Shown here in pieces: positions 25,315-32,500 of a stretch of DNA of 64,000 nt. Numbering within the stretch: position 1 is the first letter of the stretch; each line of letters opens with the position of its first letter. The stretch comes from Ferroplasma sp. (GTDB lineage: Archaea; Thermoplasmatota; Thermoplasmata; Thermoplasmatales; Thermoplasmataceae): NCBI RefSeq assembly GCF_031200575.1, contig NZ_CP133597.1, forward strand, positions 496,001 to 560,000, in the 5' to 3' direction. The translations under genes and the position numbers were made by a program. The notes under the pieces are model-generated. The model did not search any database. It saw only the letters and a list, made by a program, of their open reading frames with translations, and had not been told where the DNA came from.

Positions 25315-26132
25315 TTTGTTAATTCAAATAGATCTAATTGATTATTATTAAAATTAATTTTATAATCATTATTTTTAAGCCTTTCTTGTATAAAATTATA
25401 GTATTCTTCTGAAATTTCAAATCCTGTAAAATTTCTGTTTAATAATTTACTTACTACTGCTACCTGTCCTGAACCTAAAAATGGATCTAATATAATATCA
25501 TTTTCTTTACTTGAATATTGCAATATTTTTATTATTAATTCTGATGGTAATTTTGTTGGAGTTTTAGCAATACCATGCCAATATTCTCTTTTAATCTCCC
25601 ATACATCTTCTATATCATGATAACGTAAATCCCTTTTATTTACTACCATACCTTTATTATATCTTGAATAAGGATAAAATACACGTTTTTTCGGATTTTT
25701 ACATACATATAAACAATGATAATGAGAAGTTACAAACTTATTTTTTGTAACAACTCCAAATTGATATTTCCATATAATGTGGTTTACAGTTATAAATCCA
25801 ATATCATCTAATGCGTTTAATATATCTTTAAGGTTATTCCAACCAGAAAAAACATACATGCTTCCAGTGTCCTTTAAAACTCTATATGCCTCTTTCATCC
25901 ATTTATAAGTAAATTCATAATAATCCTCCTTTTTTACTTCATTATATCCTTCCATAACTGATGATTGTGTTCTATGGTAATTAGCTCGATTTAGTTGACA
26001 TGATTATATCACATCCTTCCTAATAAATATGTCGATGCTGTTATCTGTAATTTTAGAGTTCATTCCTGATATGCAATCCGTATTATAAATTTTGTTAATA
26101 AAATCATTTTTTTGTTCTTGATTTTCTACCAT
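25290..26132 (-). pseudogene. DNA methyltransferase (beta-class type), motif IV replaced, internal stop
   Basis: From the ATG at 26132 to the stop at 25290 is one frame of 281 codons, the normal size, with a single TAA at codon 43. The start matches methyltransferases (NKIYNTDCISGM, then TDNSIDI). The C-terminal half has SGSMYVF-like motif V region (DTGSMYVFSGW), IIWKYQFG and the SAM-binding motif I block LDPFLGSGQVAVVSKLLNRNFTGFEI. Where DPPY or SPPY should follow NSID, codons 33-49 are a 52-bp sequence identical to 52949-53000. So both the catalytic motif and the frame are lost. A GGAGTGA ribosome-binding site precedes the ATG. A 221-aa product from the internal Met at 25955 would lack motif IV. 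Confidence 0.85.
25986..26037. repeat. 52-bp direct repeat, copy A (in methyltransferase gene)
   Basis: Identical, in the same orientation, to 52949-53000. It begins TCGATTTAGTTGACATG and ends TATGTCGATG, so TCGAT stands near both ends. It covers exactly the motif IV codons of the methyltransferase. The other copy looks native, since there it joins two genes with an overlapping stop and start. Confidence 0.95.
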
Positions 26133-26136
26133 TTAA

Positions 26137-26235
26137 TCACTCCTTTATACCAAACCTGCTCTTTAATCTATTCTGTATTAACTTGTTGCTTTTCATTTCT
26201 AATGTATAATTACTTAATCTTCTATTTCTTACCAT
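26137..26235 (-). CDS. Very small basic ORF before the methyltransferase
   Basis: 32 codons starting MVRNRRLSNYTLEMKSNKL, basic, ending 5 bp before the methyltransferase ATG. Its tail GGAGTGA supplies the ribosome-binding site of that gene. It might be a leader peptide or a remnant of a controller protein. It is too short to judge coding potential. Confidence 0.3.
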   Translation of the reverse strand: MVRNRRLSNYTLEMKSNKLIQNRLKSRFGIKE

Positions 26236-26412
26236 ATTAAATAATCCTAAATTTAATTTTAGTATTTTTATCATATTATAATAGCATTATTAATTACTTT
26301 ATAAAATTTAGTAATAACAAAACGATATAAATAATAATTCCAATAAATTATAAGCGATTTCATGCAATTTTTTAAATACTTCTATTAGTTAACTTTCATG
26401 TCTGTAGACAAT

Positions 26413-26724
26413 TTAGAAGAACGTAAAAATATAGATAGCAATTGGAATATTTACTTCTTTTAACTTCTTATTTTCACTCTTTTCGTAACATTGCCGAAGT
26501 TCTGGATCTTTTAACTCATTAGTAAGCCATACCGTAAATTCATTATCATTCTCTTTCCAATGTTCTTTATCCCAATTCGACATACTTTTAAGATGTTCAT
26601 ATCCATGTACAATCTCATTTATAAAATCTGTGCAGTTTTTGTATTTTTCTCGTAAATTCATATTCTCCCAAAATTTTTCCTCCAACGATCCCTTGTACAA
26701 TATTTTTTCACGCTCTCCTACCAT
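26413..26724 (-). CDS. Hypothetical protein, 103 aa
   Basis: A soluble, strongly charged sequence rich in Glu, Lys, Asn and Trp (MSNWDKEHWKENDNEFTVWL), with a hydrophobic end (IPIAIYIFTFF). No recognised family. It stands alone between the restriction-modification locus and the second recombinase. The last hydrophobic residues may be read-through of altered DNA rather than a real tail. Codon use is AT-rich, like the restriction locus and unlike the MCM block. Confidence 0.45.
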   Translation of the reverse strand: MVGEREKILYKGSLEEKFWENMNLREKYKNCTDFINEIVHGYEHLKSMSNWDKEHWKENDNEFTVWLTNELKDPELRQCYEKSENKKLKEVNIPIAIYIFTFF

Positions 26725-26817
26725 TTATACCACTAAATATATATTTTGACTTTATTATTATATCTTTCTTATTTTAGAAATATGTAAGTAAAATTATATA
26801 AAATAGTATTATGGAAA

Positions 26818-27507
26818 TTATAATAATATTCCCTTTAAGGCGTCCCTTTCAATTTCCGGCGTAATCACCAGATAATATTTTAATGTGGTTGCAGCACTTG
26901 AATGGCCAAGTCTCCTGGCTATAATCTTTGCATCTACCCCATGCTGCAATAAATATATGGCTAATCCGTGGCGGAACATATGCGGATGCAATTTTAATCC
27001 GATTTTATTGCCATATCTGCTTACAATCTCCCATGCCCTCTGCCTGGTTATAGGATCTTTATTCTGATTATCCATTTTAAAGAAAATCGGACCTGAATTA
27101 ATGTTCAACATCCTTAGAAAATTGGAGACCTCAAGCAATAATGAATCTGATACTGGTATCCTGTTAATATACCCGTGCCTTTTCTTTACTGTTAAGACAA
27201 TTTCCTTTTTTGAAAAATCGATATCCTTTGTTTGAATGCTGATAATATCTGATACCCTGCCTCCTAGCTCCCACATCATCATTACAAGAAGTTTATCCCT
27301 TGCCTTTAAGAAAGGCACTAGCTTTTTATTCAAATAATGGCGGTATTCCTCGTTGTCTATTGTATTCAACAGGGACTGGTAATCATTATAGCTTATATGC
27401 GGTGGAAGGTCATATTCATCCTTCACCCTCATAACCTCCTGGAATTTTTTAAAATTTTTATTTTCTATTTCAGACATTTCTTTACACCTGTGTATAATGT
27501 TAGTCAT
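26818..27507 (-). CDS. Second tyrosine recombinase (XerA-like)
   Basis: 229 aa, shorter than the main integrase. Catalytic residues all present: Arg in WELGGRVSDII, HPHMFRHGLA (HxxR), LGHSSAATTLKYY with His and the Tyr nucleophile. An internal Lys-rich beta hairpin (IVLTVKKRHGYINRIP) is usual. The N-terminal core-binding region is short. It may resolve multimers of the circular element or serve another att site. Neighbours are unrelated and the gene is monocistronic. Confidence 0.87.
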   Translation of the reverse strand: MTNIIHRCKEMSEIENKNFKKFQEVMRVKDEYDLPPHISYNDYQSLLNTIDNEEYRHYLNKKLVPFLKARDKLLVMMMWELGGRVSDIISIQTKDIDFSKKEIVLTVKKRHGYINRIPVSDSLLLEVSNFLRMLNINSGPIFFKMDNQNKDPITRQRAWEIVSRYGNKIGLKLHPHMFRHGLAIYLLQHGVDAKIIARRLGHSSAATTLKYYLVITPEIERDALKGILL

Positions 27508-27638
27508 TTTTAAATATAAATTTATTCCTTCATGCTGGATTAAAATTCAATTCAAAAATAGGGTATTTAAAACTATATTGCAATCCACTCTGTTTTGTTA
27601 AGCAATGGATTTGAATATTATTTCTCCTTTCTCACTAT

Positions 27639-27818
27639 CTACCAGTACAAAATAGAGATCCAAACTGAAGAAGTGGCCAGGATAATAATTAAAATAAATA
27701 TTATGAGGGCGGTCATGCCATAATTATAATCATTGTAAAAAACAAGCAGAATAAGGATGGAAAACATTATTCCAGTAAGAGCGTAAAATAATACTGATTT
27801 CAATTTATCATTATCCAT
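27639..27818 (-). CDS. Small two-helix membrane protein
   Basis: 59 codons, MDNDKLKSVLFYALTGIMF then two hydrophobic helices (LTGIMFSILILLVFY and MTALIIFILIIILATSSV) separated by YNDYNYG. No recognised family. It lies in the otherwise empty 546-bp gap between the second recombinase and the ASCH gene. The rest of that gap (27508-27638 and 27819-28053) is AT-rich and shows no gene. Confidence 0.5.
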   Translation of the reverse strand: MDNDKLKSVLFYALTGIMFSILILLVFYNDYNYGMTALIIFILIIILATSSVWISILYW

Positions 27819-28053
27819 TAAACCATATTACAATAAATTTAAAGATTTTCTCTATTTAAATACTTTATAAAGAAAATTGTCCGATCCTGATATTCCTAAT
27901 ACCTCTCTCCCTTTGGGCCATACCCATCTTAAAATGTTATTTTTCCTAATTTTAATTTATACAAAAATACTAAAAATAAAGGATTTTGAAATTATAGACT
28001 AATACATATTATGTTACTAAAATGTTAATAAACATGGACATATTACCTAAGAA

Positions 28054-28449
28054 TTAGCCAGTTAAGGTTAATAAATTATCTACATACATATATGACTGTG
28101 GAGGTCTAGAACCGAGGCATATCTCATTAAATGCTCTTGGCTGGCTTAATAATTGTAAATCTGTAATTTTAATTGCGTAGCCAATTTCTGAATCTTTAAA
28201 GTAACTAAAAAATTCTTTTTTGGATATTCCAGATTCTTTTTTTAGTTCTGCCCAAAGGTCTTTCGGTTCTTTACTAATAATACTTCCTATTATAAAATAT
28301 CCTATAATTTTTTTGTCCGGGCTTGAAGAGTATATAATTGCATATCTTACATTTTTATTTTTAAAAATTTTTCTCCTGAATTCATATTTCTTTTTACCTT
28401 TTATAATTTTTTTAGTATATTTTGGCTTAATTGAAAGTATAACATCCAT
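28054..28449 (-). CDS. ASCH-domain protein
   Basis: 131 aa. The start DVILSIKPKYTKKIIKGKKKYEFRRK matches the ASCH family signature (sIkP.y...I..GkK..E.R), where the strand and the Lys/Glu pair line the RNA-binding cleft. A middle IIGYFIIGSII strand and an end LGSRPPQSYMYVD complete the fold. ASCH proteins are PUA-like and are thought to bind RNA or modified nucleotides. It overlaps the upstream PUA-like gene by 23 bp, so the two are probably co-expressed. Confidence 0.75.
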   Translation of the reverse strand: MDVILSIKPKYTKKIIKGKKKYEFRRKIFKNKNVRYAIIYSSSPDKKIIGYFIIGSIISKEPKDLWAELKKESGISKKEFFSYFKDSEIGYAIKITDLQLLSQPRAFNEICLGSRPPQSYMYVDNLLTLTG

Positions 28450-28876
28450 CTATACCTACATGCTTTTTTATTTTATTATATTTTTCATTGTTTATTTTCA
28501 TTATAGATTGCGGAGCCCCTTTTAATATTTCATTTTTGATCAAATAATCTAAATCTAAACCCTTTTTAAATGTAAAATTATATAAAAACATAATAACTAG
28601 CTGATTTCCATTCTTAATATCTTTTTTATTATAAACGCTTCTCTTTCCTATCACTTTTATAATATCATCACTATTATTAAGTCTATATGCTTTTTCAACA
28701 ATACCAATATTTAACAAACTCTTTTTATCCTCAGAACGATAAAACATTATTACATCTCCAGGATTTATGTTTTTTATTCTTGAATTTGAAATATATGCTT
28801 TTTCTATTGTATTTTTTTCTGTTATTGGTTCACCAGAAAATTCAGTAATCAGCGTTTGTATATTATTTTTTTGCAC
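28427..28876 (-). CDS. PUA/EVE-like nucleic-acid-binding protein
   Basis: 149 aa. Central block IKNINPGDVIMFYRSEDKKSLLNIGIVEKAYR resembles the PUA-like/EVE fold, where a Gly-Asp turn precedes the strands forming a nucleotide-binding cleft. The C-terminal region (FKKGLDLDYLIKNEILKGAPQSIMKINNEKY) is also seen in related phage proteins. Only 7 bp separate it from the ATPase stop, so it may be the last part of the big minus-strand operon. Such domains often read modified bases, which would suit an element that encodes several methyltransferases. Confidence 0.55.
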   Translation of the reverse strand: MQKNNIQTLITEFSGEPITEKNTIEKAYISNSRIKNINPGDVIMFYRSEDKKSLLNIGIVEKAYRLNNSDDIIKVIGKRSVYNKKDIKNGNQLVIMFLYNFTFKKGLDLDYLIKNEILKGAPQSIMKINNEKYNKIKKHVGIDGCYTFN

Positions 28877-28883
28877 AAATAAA

Positions 28884-30032
28884 TTAATCTGATGTATATT
28901 GATTAATGATTCTGTAGACCTGCATTTTGGAATATCCTGTTTTATTCGCTATTTCCTCTGGAGTTAGACCCTGATCAGCCAGTTCCAGGACATGATCCGG
29001 AGTTTTCTTGCTTTCATTTTTCTTCATTTTTTTCACTATGTCAATAACCATATCCTCCATTGAATATTTATCTGAAATTTTTCCCTCAAGCCTCGATGTC
29101 ATAGCATCAAAGAGCTCCATATCAATATCGAAGCTGAAGGACGATATCTGATTTGTATCATATTCATTTTTCATGTTTTTTATATTATTAAAGAATATTT
29201 CTGTTCCTGAATATACCCCCTGCTTTATTTCGCCGTGGGCCTGGTCCAGATGCGATGAATCCTTTGTGAATTCTATTGTTGTCAATACCATCTGCTCCTT
29301 AATCCTGGAATCAAACTGCCTGGACCTCCACAGAGATGCACCGAATTTCCTTATAAGCGTTAAAAATTTATCGCTCCACCTTGTCTCCCTTGTCGTTGCT
29401 GTTCTCGTAGATGAGCCCCTTGAGGCAGCCTGCTCATCTATCATTATTAGAATCATTGCATTTCTGTCTTTTTTTCTAATCATTGAAAGATTTAAAAGCA
29501 CCTCAGATAATGAATGCACCTCCTTATATCTCTCAAAAGGATTAAAGAGCTTTATGTTTGACAGGATGTAAAATCCATAATGCTCCGATGTCTTCATGAG
29601 CCAGACCATGAAATTTGATTTTCCGGCACCCATTGGGCCGAATATCTCCATGACATCGCCCTGCCTCTCAGCCCCCTTCAATCTTAAATAGTCCCAGAAT
29701 GAAATAATATTCATGTAATTTTCCTGGATCTCTTTTGTATATAATATTGCCAGACCGCCTAGAGAATCCTTTCCGCCGTTCTGTAAAAACGTTGAAACCT
29801 GTTTATCCCTGAAAGTTCCATATAAATGTTTGAAGTATTTATTATTTGATAGCCCAGGATCCATTATGGCTAAATCTTCAAAGAGATATTCCGTCTCCCA
29901 GTCGGTTACACCGAAAAGGCTCGGATCATTCCCGGGCTCATCCCTCTCCCTTCTTCTCTTGAGATACTGATTACCGACATCCGCAGCTAATGCTCTCGCT
30001 ATTCTTGCCTCATCGCTGTCCATGGTCATCAT
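28884..30032 (-). CDS. P-loop ATPase (HerA/FtsK or Zot-like) with C-terminal HTH
   Basis: 382 aa. Walker A is FGPMGAGKSNF (about residue 131), Walker B is ILIMIDE (about 195), followed by a Ser/Thr/Arg loop ASRGSSTRTATTRETRW and a possible arginine finger in SLWRSRQFDSRI. The last ~45 residues form a helix-turn-helix (LTPEEIANKTGYSKMQVYRII). It has no membrane helix and so acts as a soluble motor, fixed to partners. It is the last gene of an operon with a spike-like protein and several membrane proteins, so packaging, secretion or particle assembly are the likely roles. No VirB4- or terminase-specific motif is seen. Translation may start at any of three early Met codons. Confidence 0.7.
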   Translation of the reverse strand: MMTMDSDEARIARALAADVGNQYLKRRRERDEPGNDPSLFGVTDWETEYLFEDLAIMDPGLSNNKYFKHLYGTFRDKQVSTFLQNGGKDSLGGLAILYTKEIQENYMNIISFWDYLRLKGAERQGDVMEIFGPMGAGKSNFMVWLMKTSEHYGFYILSNIKLFNPFERYKEVHSLSEVLLNLSMIRKKDRNAMILIMIDEQAASRGSSTRTATTRETRWSDKFLTLIRKFGASLWRSRQFDSRIKEQMVLTTIEFTKDSSHLDQAHGEIKQGVYSGTEIFFNNIKNMKNEYDTNQISSFSFDIDMELFDAMTSRLEGKISDKYSMEDMVIDIVKKMKKNESKKTPDHVLELADQGLTPEEIANKTGYSKMQVYRIINQYTSD

Positions 30033-30954
30033 CCCCCATTACATTCTTTGAGACCTGCCTTTCCTCGTTTAATATCTCATTTTCTGCCTCGCTTAAATCA
30101 TTATCCGAATTTTCCGGCTCGTCATATTTTGCATTCATCATCCTTTTTATTGCATTGGGCATTAATTCCCTGATCCTTTTCTCAACCAATAATGGCAGTT
30201 TCATCTTTAAAAATGTGTATGCCCTGTTCAGATGATAAATATCCTTCTGGAGTTCATAAAATACAACCTTCTTTGTATTTGCAGCTCCCTTCCCATAGAA
30301 TAATGTCGGAGATATAAATATCTCACCGGTGTCCCCATCCCAGTAAAAGCTATTAACCTCGTACATCATCTCGCCTCCTGATACTGCAGTTTCCATTTTG
30401 TTTAATTCCGATTGATTGTAATATAATTTTATTTCGTGCCCATCCTTATCCCTTACCGACTGGAAGTAATGCCAATTCGGCTCATTCTCATTTGCAGGAA
30501 CAACCAGTATGCTCTTTAATGGAACCGGCAAATCCTTTCTGATATTTCCTATCAATGACATAGGAACACGCCATCTTCCAAAGGAATCTGGGGAATTCTC
30601 ATCATCCGGGTCCAGTGGCCCGAACTGCAAAAAATCTATTCCAGGAGGGATATATATCCTGCTCGTATAAACATACATGATTACATTTCCGGATATTAAA
30701 ACACCTAATGTTGTTGCTATGGCTGCAATTGCACCTAACGGTGATGATATATAATATATTATGAATCCCAGGCCTGCTGATATGATTAATCCAGGTGCAA
30801 CAGATCTAAGGATCCTCCTCCTCTTCTCTTTTTTCCTTGAAATTATTTTTTCAGGCCTGTCCTCATCATCCTGCCTTTCAACAGGAATTGCGGATAATTC
30901 CTTTTCAATCTCACGGAGTTTTTCAAGTTTTTTCAATTTCCTTTTCTCAAACAT
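30010..30954 (-). CDS. Membrane protein with long cytoplasmic C-terminus
   Basis: About 314 aa. The start at 30954 follows a strong GGAGGTGG site, giving MFEKRKLKKLEKLREIEKEL. A charged coiled N-terminus is followed by two adjacent membrane helices (about 55-95, VAPGLIISAGLGFIIYYI and AIAAIATTLGVLISGNVIMYVY). About 200 soluble residues follow, with aromatic strands such as EPNWHYFQSVRDKDGHEIKLYY, and an acidic tail. It overlaps the ATPase start by 23 bp. It may be the membrane dock for the ATPase; this is inferred from coupling only. Confidence 0.6.
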   Translation of the reverse strand: MFEKRKLKKLEKLREIEKELSAIPVERQDDEDRPEKIISRKKEKRRRILRSVAPGLIISAGLGFIIYYISSPLGAIAAIATTLGVLISGNVIMYVYTSRIYIPPGIDFLQFGPLDPDDENSPDSFGRWRVPMSLIGNIRKDLPVPLKSILVVPANENEPNWHYFQSVRDKDGHEIKLYYNQSELNKMETAVSGGEMMYEVNSFYWDGDTGEIFISPTLFYGKGAANTKKVVFYELQKDIYHLNRAYTFLKMKLPLLVEKRIRELMPNAIKRMMNAKYDEPENSDNDLSEAENEILNEERQVSKNVMGDDDHGQR

Positions 30955-30956
30955 AT

Positions 30957-31793
30957 TTACCACCTCCTCTGGGGCTCCATATCCTTCTTGGCCATGATAT
31001 AGCGCCTTGAAAGCATCATACCGGATAATATCGCAAGGAACACTATCACTATACCACGGACAAATGAAATTGCGACATCCAGTGCGGTGGCGACCAAGGG
31101 TGGTGGCTTCGGCTTGTAATACTGAGATATTGGTATATGCGCAACCAATTCATCTTTATAATTGAATACATGTGTTCCAAGGCTTACAATAACCGATGTT
31201 GTGTTTCCTGTAACATTCAAATATACTGCCTTTGAACCCAGGACATTCCCGGATGCAACCTTAAGTCCATTTTCATATATATTGTATGATTCATTGTTTG
31301 ATGATTCAAGCAATATATTCCATTCCGGATATGATAATTCTCCCGATTTACCCGGCTGGAGTGCCAGTATCTGGTCCTGGCCAGGATATGTTGATGTAAC
31401 AACAACATTGTATATTCCTATCTGCGGCGGCACACCAATTATTGATATATTAGAATATGAATATATTATGGATCCAATTTTTATGGTTACGTTTACCTCT
31501 GTATATTTAGACATGTTTTCTGATATAGTAATAGGCCCTGCACCTGTGCTTACTGTTTTTCCATTTACAGATATAATAAATGCTTTATTTTGAAATATTG
31601 TTATATTCCAGATATAAAACATATCCAAATTAGATGAATTCTCGGGAAGCTCTAGAATTTCATGGCCTATATGCGATGTTACAGATAAAGCAGGTGGTGC
31701 CGTTGAGTCTGGTTCAAATGCAGAATTGGCAGGAACCTCTGAAACAATCGAAAAAATCATAAGAAATACTATTACAAGAATTAAATATTTCAT
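30957..31793 (-). CDS. Secreted-domain membrane protein with C-terminal anchor
   Basis: 278 aa. A signal peptide (MKYLILVIVFLMIFSIVSEVP) leads to about 210 extracellular residues, beta-rich and full of N-x-S/T sites. The segments TSHIGHEILELPENSSN and later VNVTIKIGSIIYSYSNISI suggest two or three Ig-like strands sets. A C-terminal transmembrane helix (ISFVRGIVIVFLAILSGMML) is followed by a short basic tail. It is type I in topology like the giant PKD protein upstream and may be its smaller partner in an outer structure. Confidence 0.6.
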   Translation of the reverse strand: MKYLILVIVFLMIFSIVSEVPANSAFEPDSTAPPALSVTSHIGHEILELPENSSNLDMFYIWNITIFQNKAFIISVNGKTVSTGAGPITISENMSKYTEVNVTIKIGSIIYSYSNISIIGVPPQIGIYNVVVTSTYPGQDQILALQPGKSGELSYPEWNILLESSNNESYNIYENGLKVASGNVLGSKAVYLNVTGNTTSVIVSLGTHVFNYKDELVAHIPISQYYKPKPPPLVATALDVAISFVRGIVIVFLAILSGMMLSRRYIMAKKDMEPQRRW

Positions 31794-31933
31794 TGTGTTT
31801 CCTCCAGTTTTGAGAGCTCCTCCTTCAGTTTTTGAAGTTTTTGGATTTTTTTTGCTTCACCCTTCTTAAGATTTTTTAGCTCTATTTCTGTTATATGTAT
31901 CTCCCTTTCTATTATCTGCCTTATATTCTTCAT
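31790..31933 (-). CDS. Small coiled-coil protein
   Basis: 47 aa, almost entirely one charged helix: MKNIRQIIEREIHITEIELK then a Lys/Leu-rich heptad region ending LKEELSKLEETQ. Both ends overlap neighbours by 4 bp (ATGA), which supports it strongly as a translated operon gene. It would form a short coiled coil, perhaps a scaffold or a chaperone for a membrane partner. No family recognised. Confidence 0.65.
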   Translation of the reverse strand: MKNIRQIIEREIHITEIELKNLKKGEAKKIQKLQKLKEELSKLEETQ

Positions 31934-32089
31934 AGAAATCCTCCTAAAATGAAAGATGACTTTGAGCCGTAGATAAAGAGCTTTATATCATGAACCAAAT
32001 CCCCGAGTGTTATGCCCATTCTTGTAAATATATAAATTGAAAATAATACAACAATAACTGCTGCAACAATATCAAGAATTTTCCCCATT
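31930..32089 (-). pseudogene. Small membrane protein gene with apparent frameshift
   Basis: An ATG at 32089, preceded by GGAGGAAAAAGTGA, encodes MGKILDIVAAVIVVLF and then, after a run of five T, leaves frame and stops at 31988. Shifting by one base at the T run continues the helix as SIYIFTRMGITLGDL and ends in GSKSSFILGGFL, with its TGA overlapping the next ATG, exactly as in the neighbouring genes. So the native product was probably ~52 aa with one membrane helix. A real mutation, a sequence error or programmed frameshifting are all possible. Confidence 0.55.
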
Positions 32090-32093
32090 TTTA

Positions 32094-32366
32094 TCACTTT
32101 TTCCTCCATGATGCGATTCTCTTTAATGCCAGAGCGGCACCCAAAGCTTTCTTCATGCTCTTATCCCTTGTATTCTTCATTGCATTTTTTATTGCCGATA
32201 CCTTTAAGGTCCCATTTTTATTAAATCCTGAACTGCCGTCCTTCCTCATTATGTATCTTCTTACTCTACCTTTCTTTAATCCCTTTTCCCAGTCAACCGG
32301 TTTATTCTTTGCAGCCTTTCTATTTATGCTATTTCCTTTTTTATTCTTTATACTCATTGTTTTCAC
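32094..32366 (-). CDS. Small highly basic protein
   Basis: About 87-90 aa, over 30% Lys/Arg, with helical C-terminus (SAIKNAMKNTRDKSMKKALGAALALKRIASWRKK). It begins either at a GTG overlapping the previous stop (GTGA, 32366) or at the ATG three codons later (32357), which is preceded by GGTGA. It could bind nucleic acid or acidic lipid headgroups. There is no membrane helix. In a virus-like reading it might be a nucleoprotein, but direct evidence is lacking. Confidence 0.6.
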   Translation of the reverse strand: MKTMSIKNKKGNSINRKAAKNKPVDWEKGLKKGRVRRYIMRKDGSSGFNKNGTLKVSAIKNAMKNTRDKSMKKALGAALALKRIASWRKK

Positions 32367-32500
32367 CTTTTCACCTTTTTACTTTTAGCCCTATGAGAAT
32401 TCCAACTCATGGGCTTCCTTATCACGTTCTCACCCTTTACGTAGTAAAGGTACCCTGGCTTTCTTTTTTCATTTATTTTTCCAACTATTTTTCCATTCAC
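32363..32500 (-). CDS. Very small basic protein
   Basis: 45 aa, starting at a GTG that overlaps the stop of the giant protein (GTGA). The sequence reads VNGKIVGKINEKRKPGYLYY and ends in a Lys/Arg-rich tail. The KPGYLYYVKG.NVIRKPM segment resembles short proteins common in archaeal plasmids and viruses, of unknown role. Coupling on both sides supports translation. No cysteine, no membrane helix. Confidence 0.55.
   Translation of the reverse strand: MNGKIVGKINEKRKPGYLYYVKGENVIRKPMSWNSHRAKSKKVKR

Noticed and set aside
25290-25955. 221-aa ORF taken as a complete methyltransferase
   Set aside because: It begins at an internal Met and lacks motif IV; the true start lies at 26132 in the same frame, beyond a TAA.
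25986-26037. Stop-codon readthrough making the methyltransferase functional
   Set aside because: The stop is TAA, not TAG or TGA with a known recoding signal, and the residues around it do not contain DPPY in any case.
28884-30032. VirB4/VirD4-type conjugation ATPase
   Set aside because: Only one ATPase is present, of small size, with a C-terminal HTH and no relaxase or VirB6-like gene in the element.
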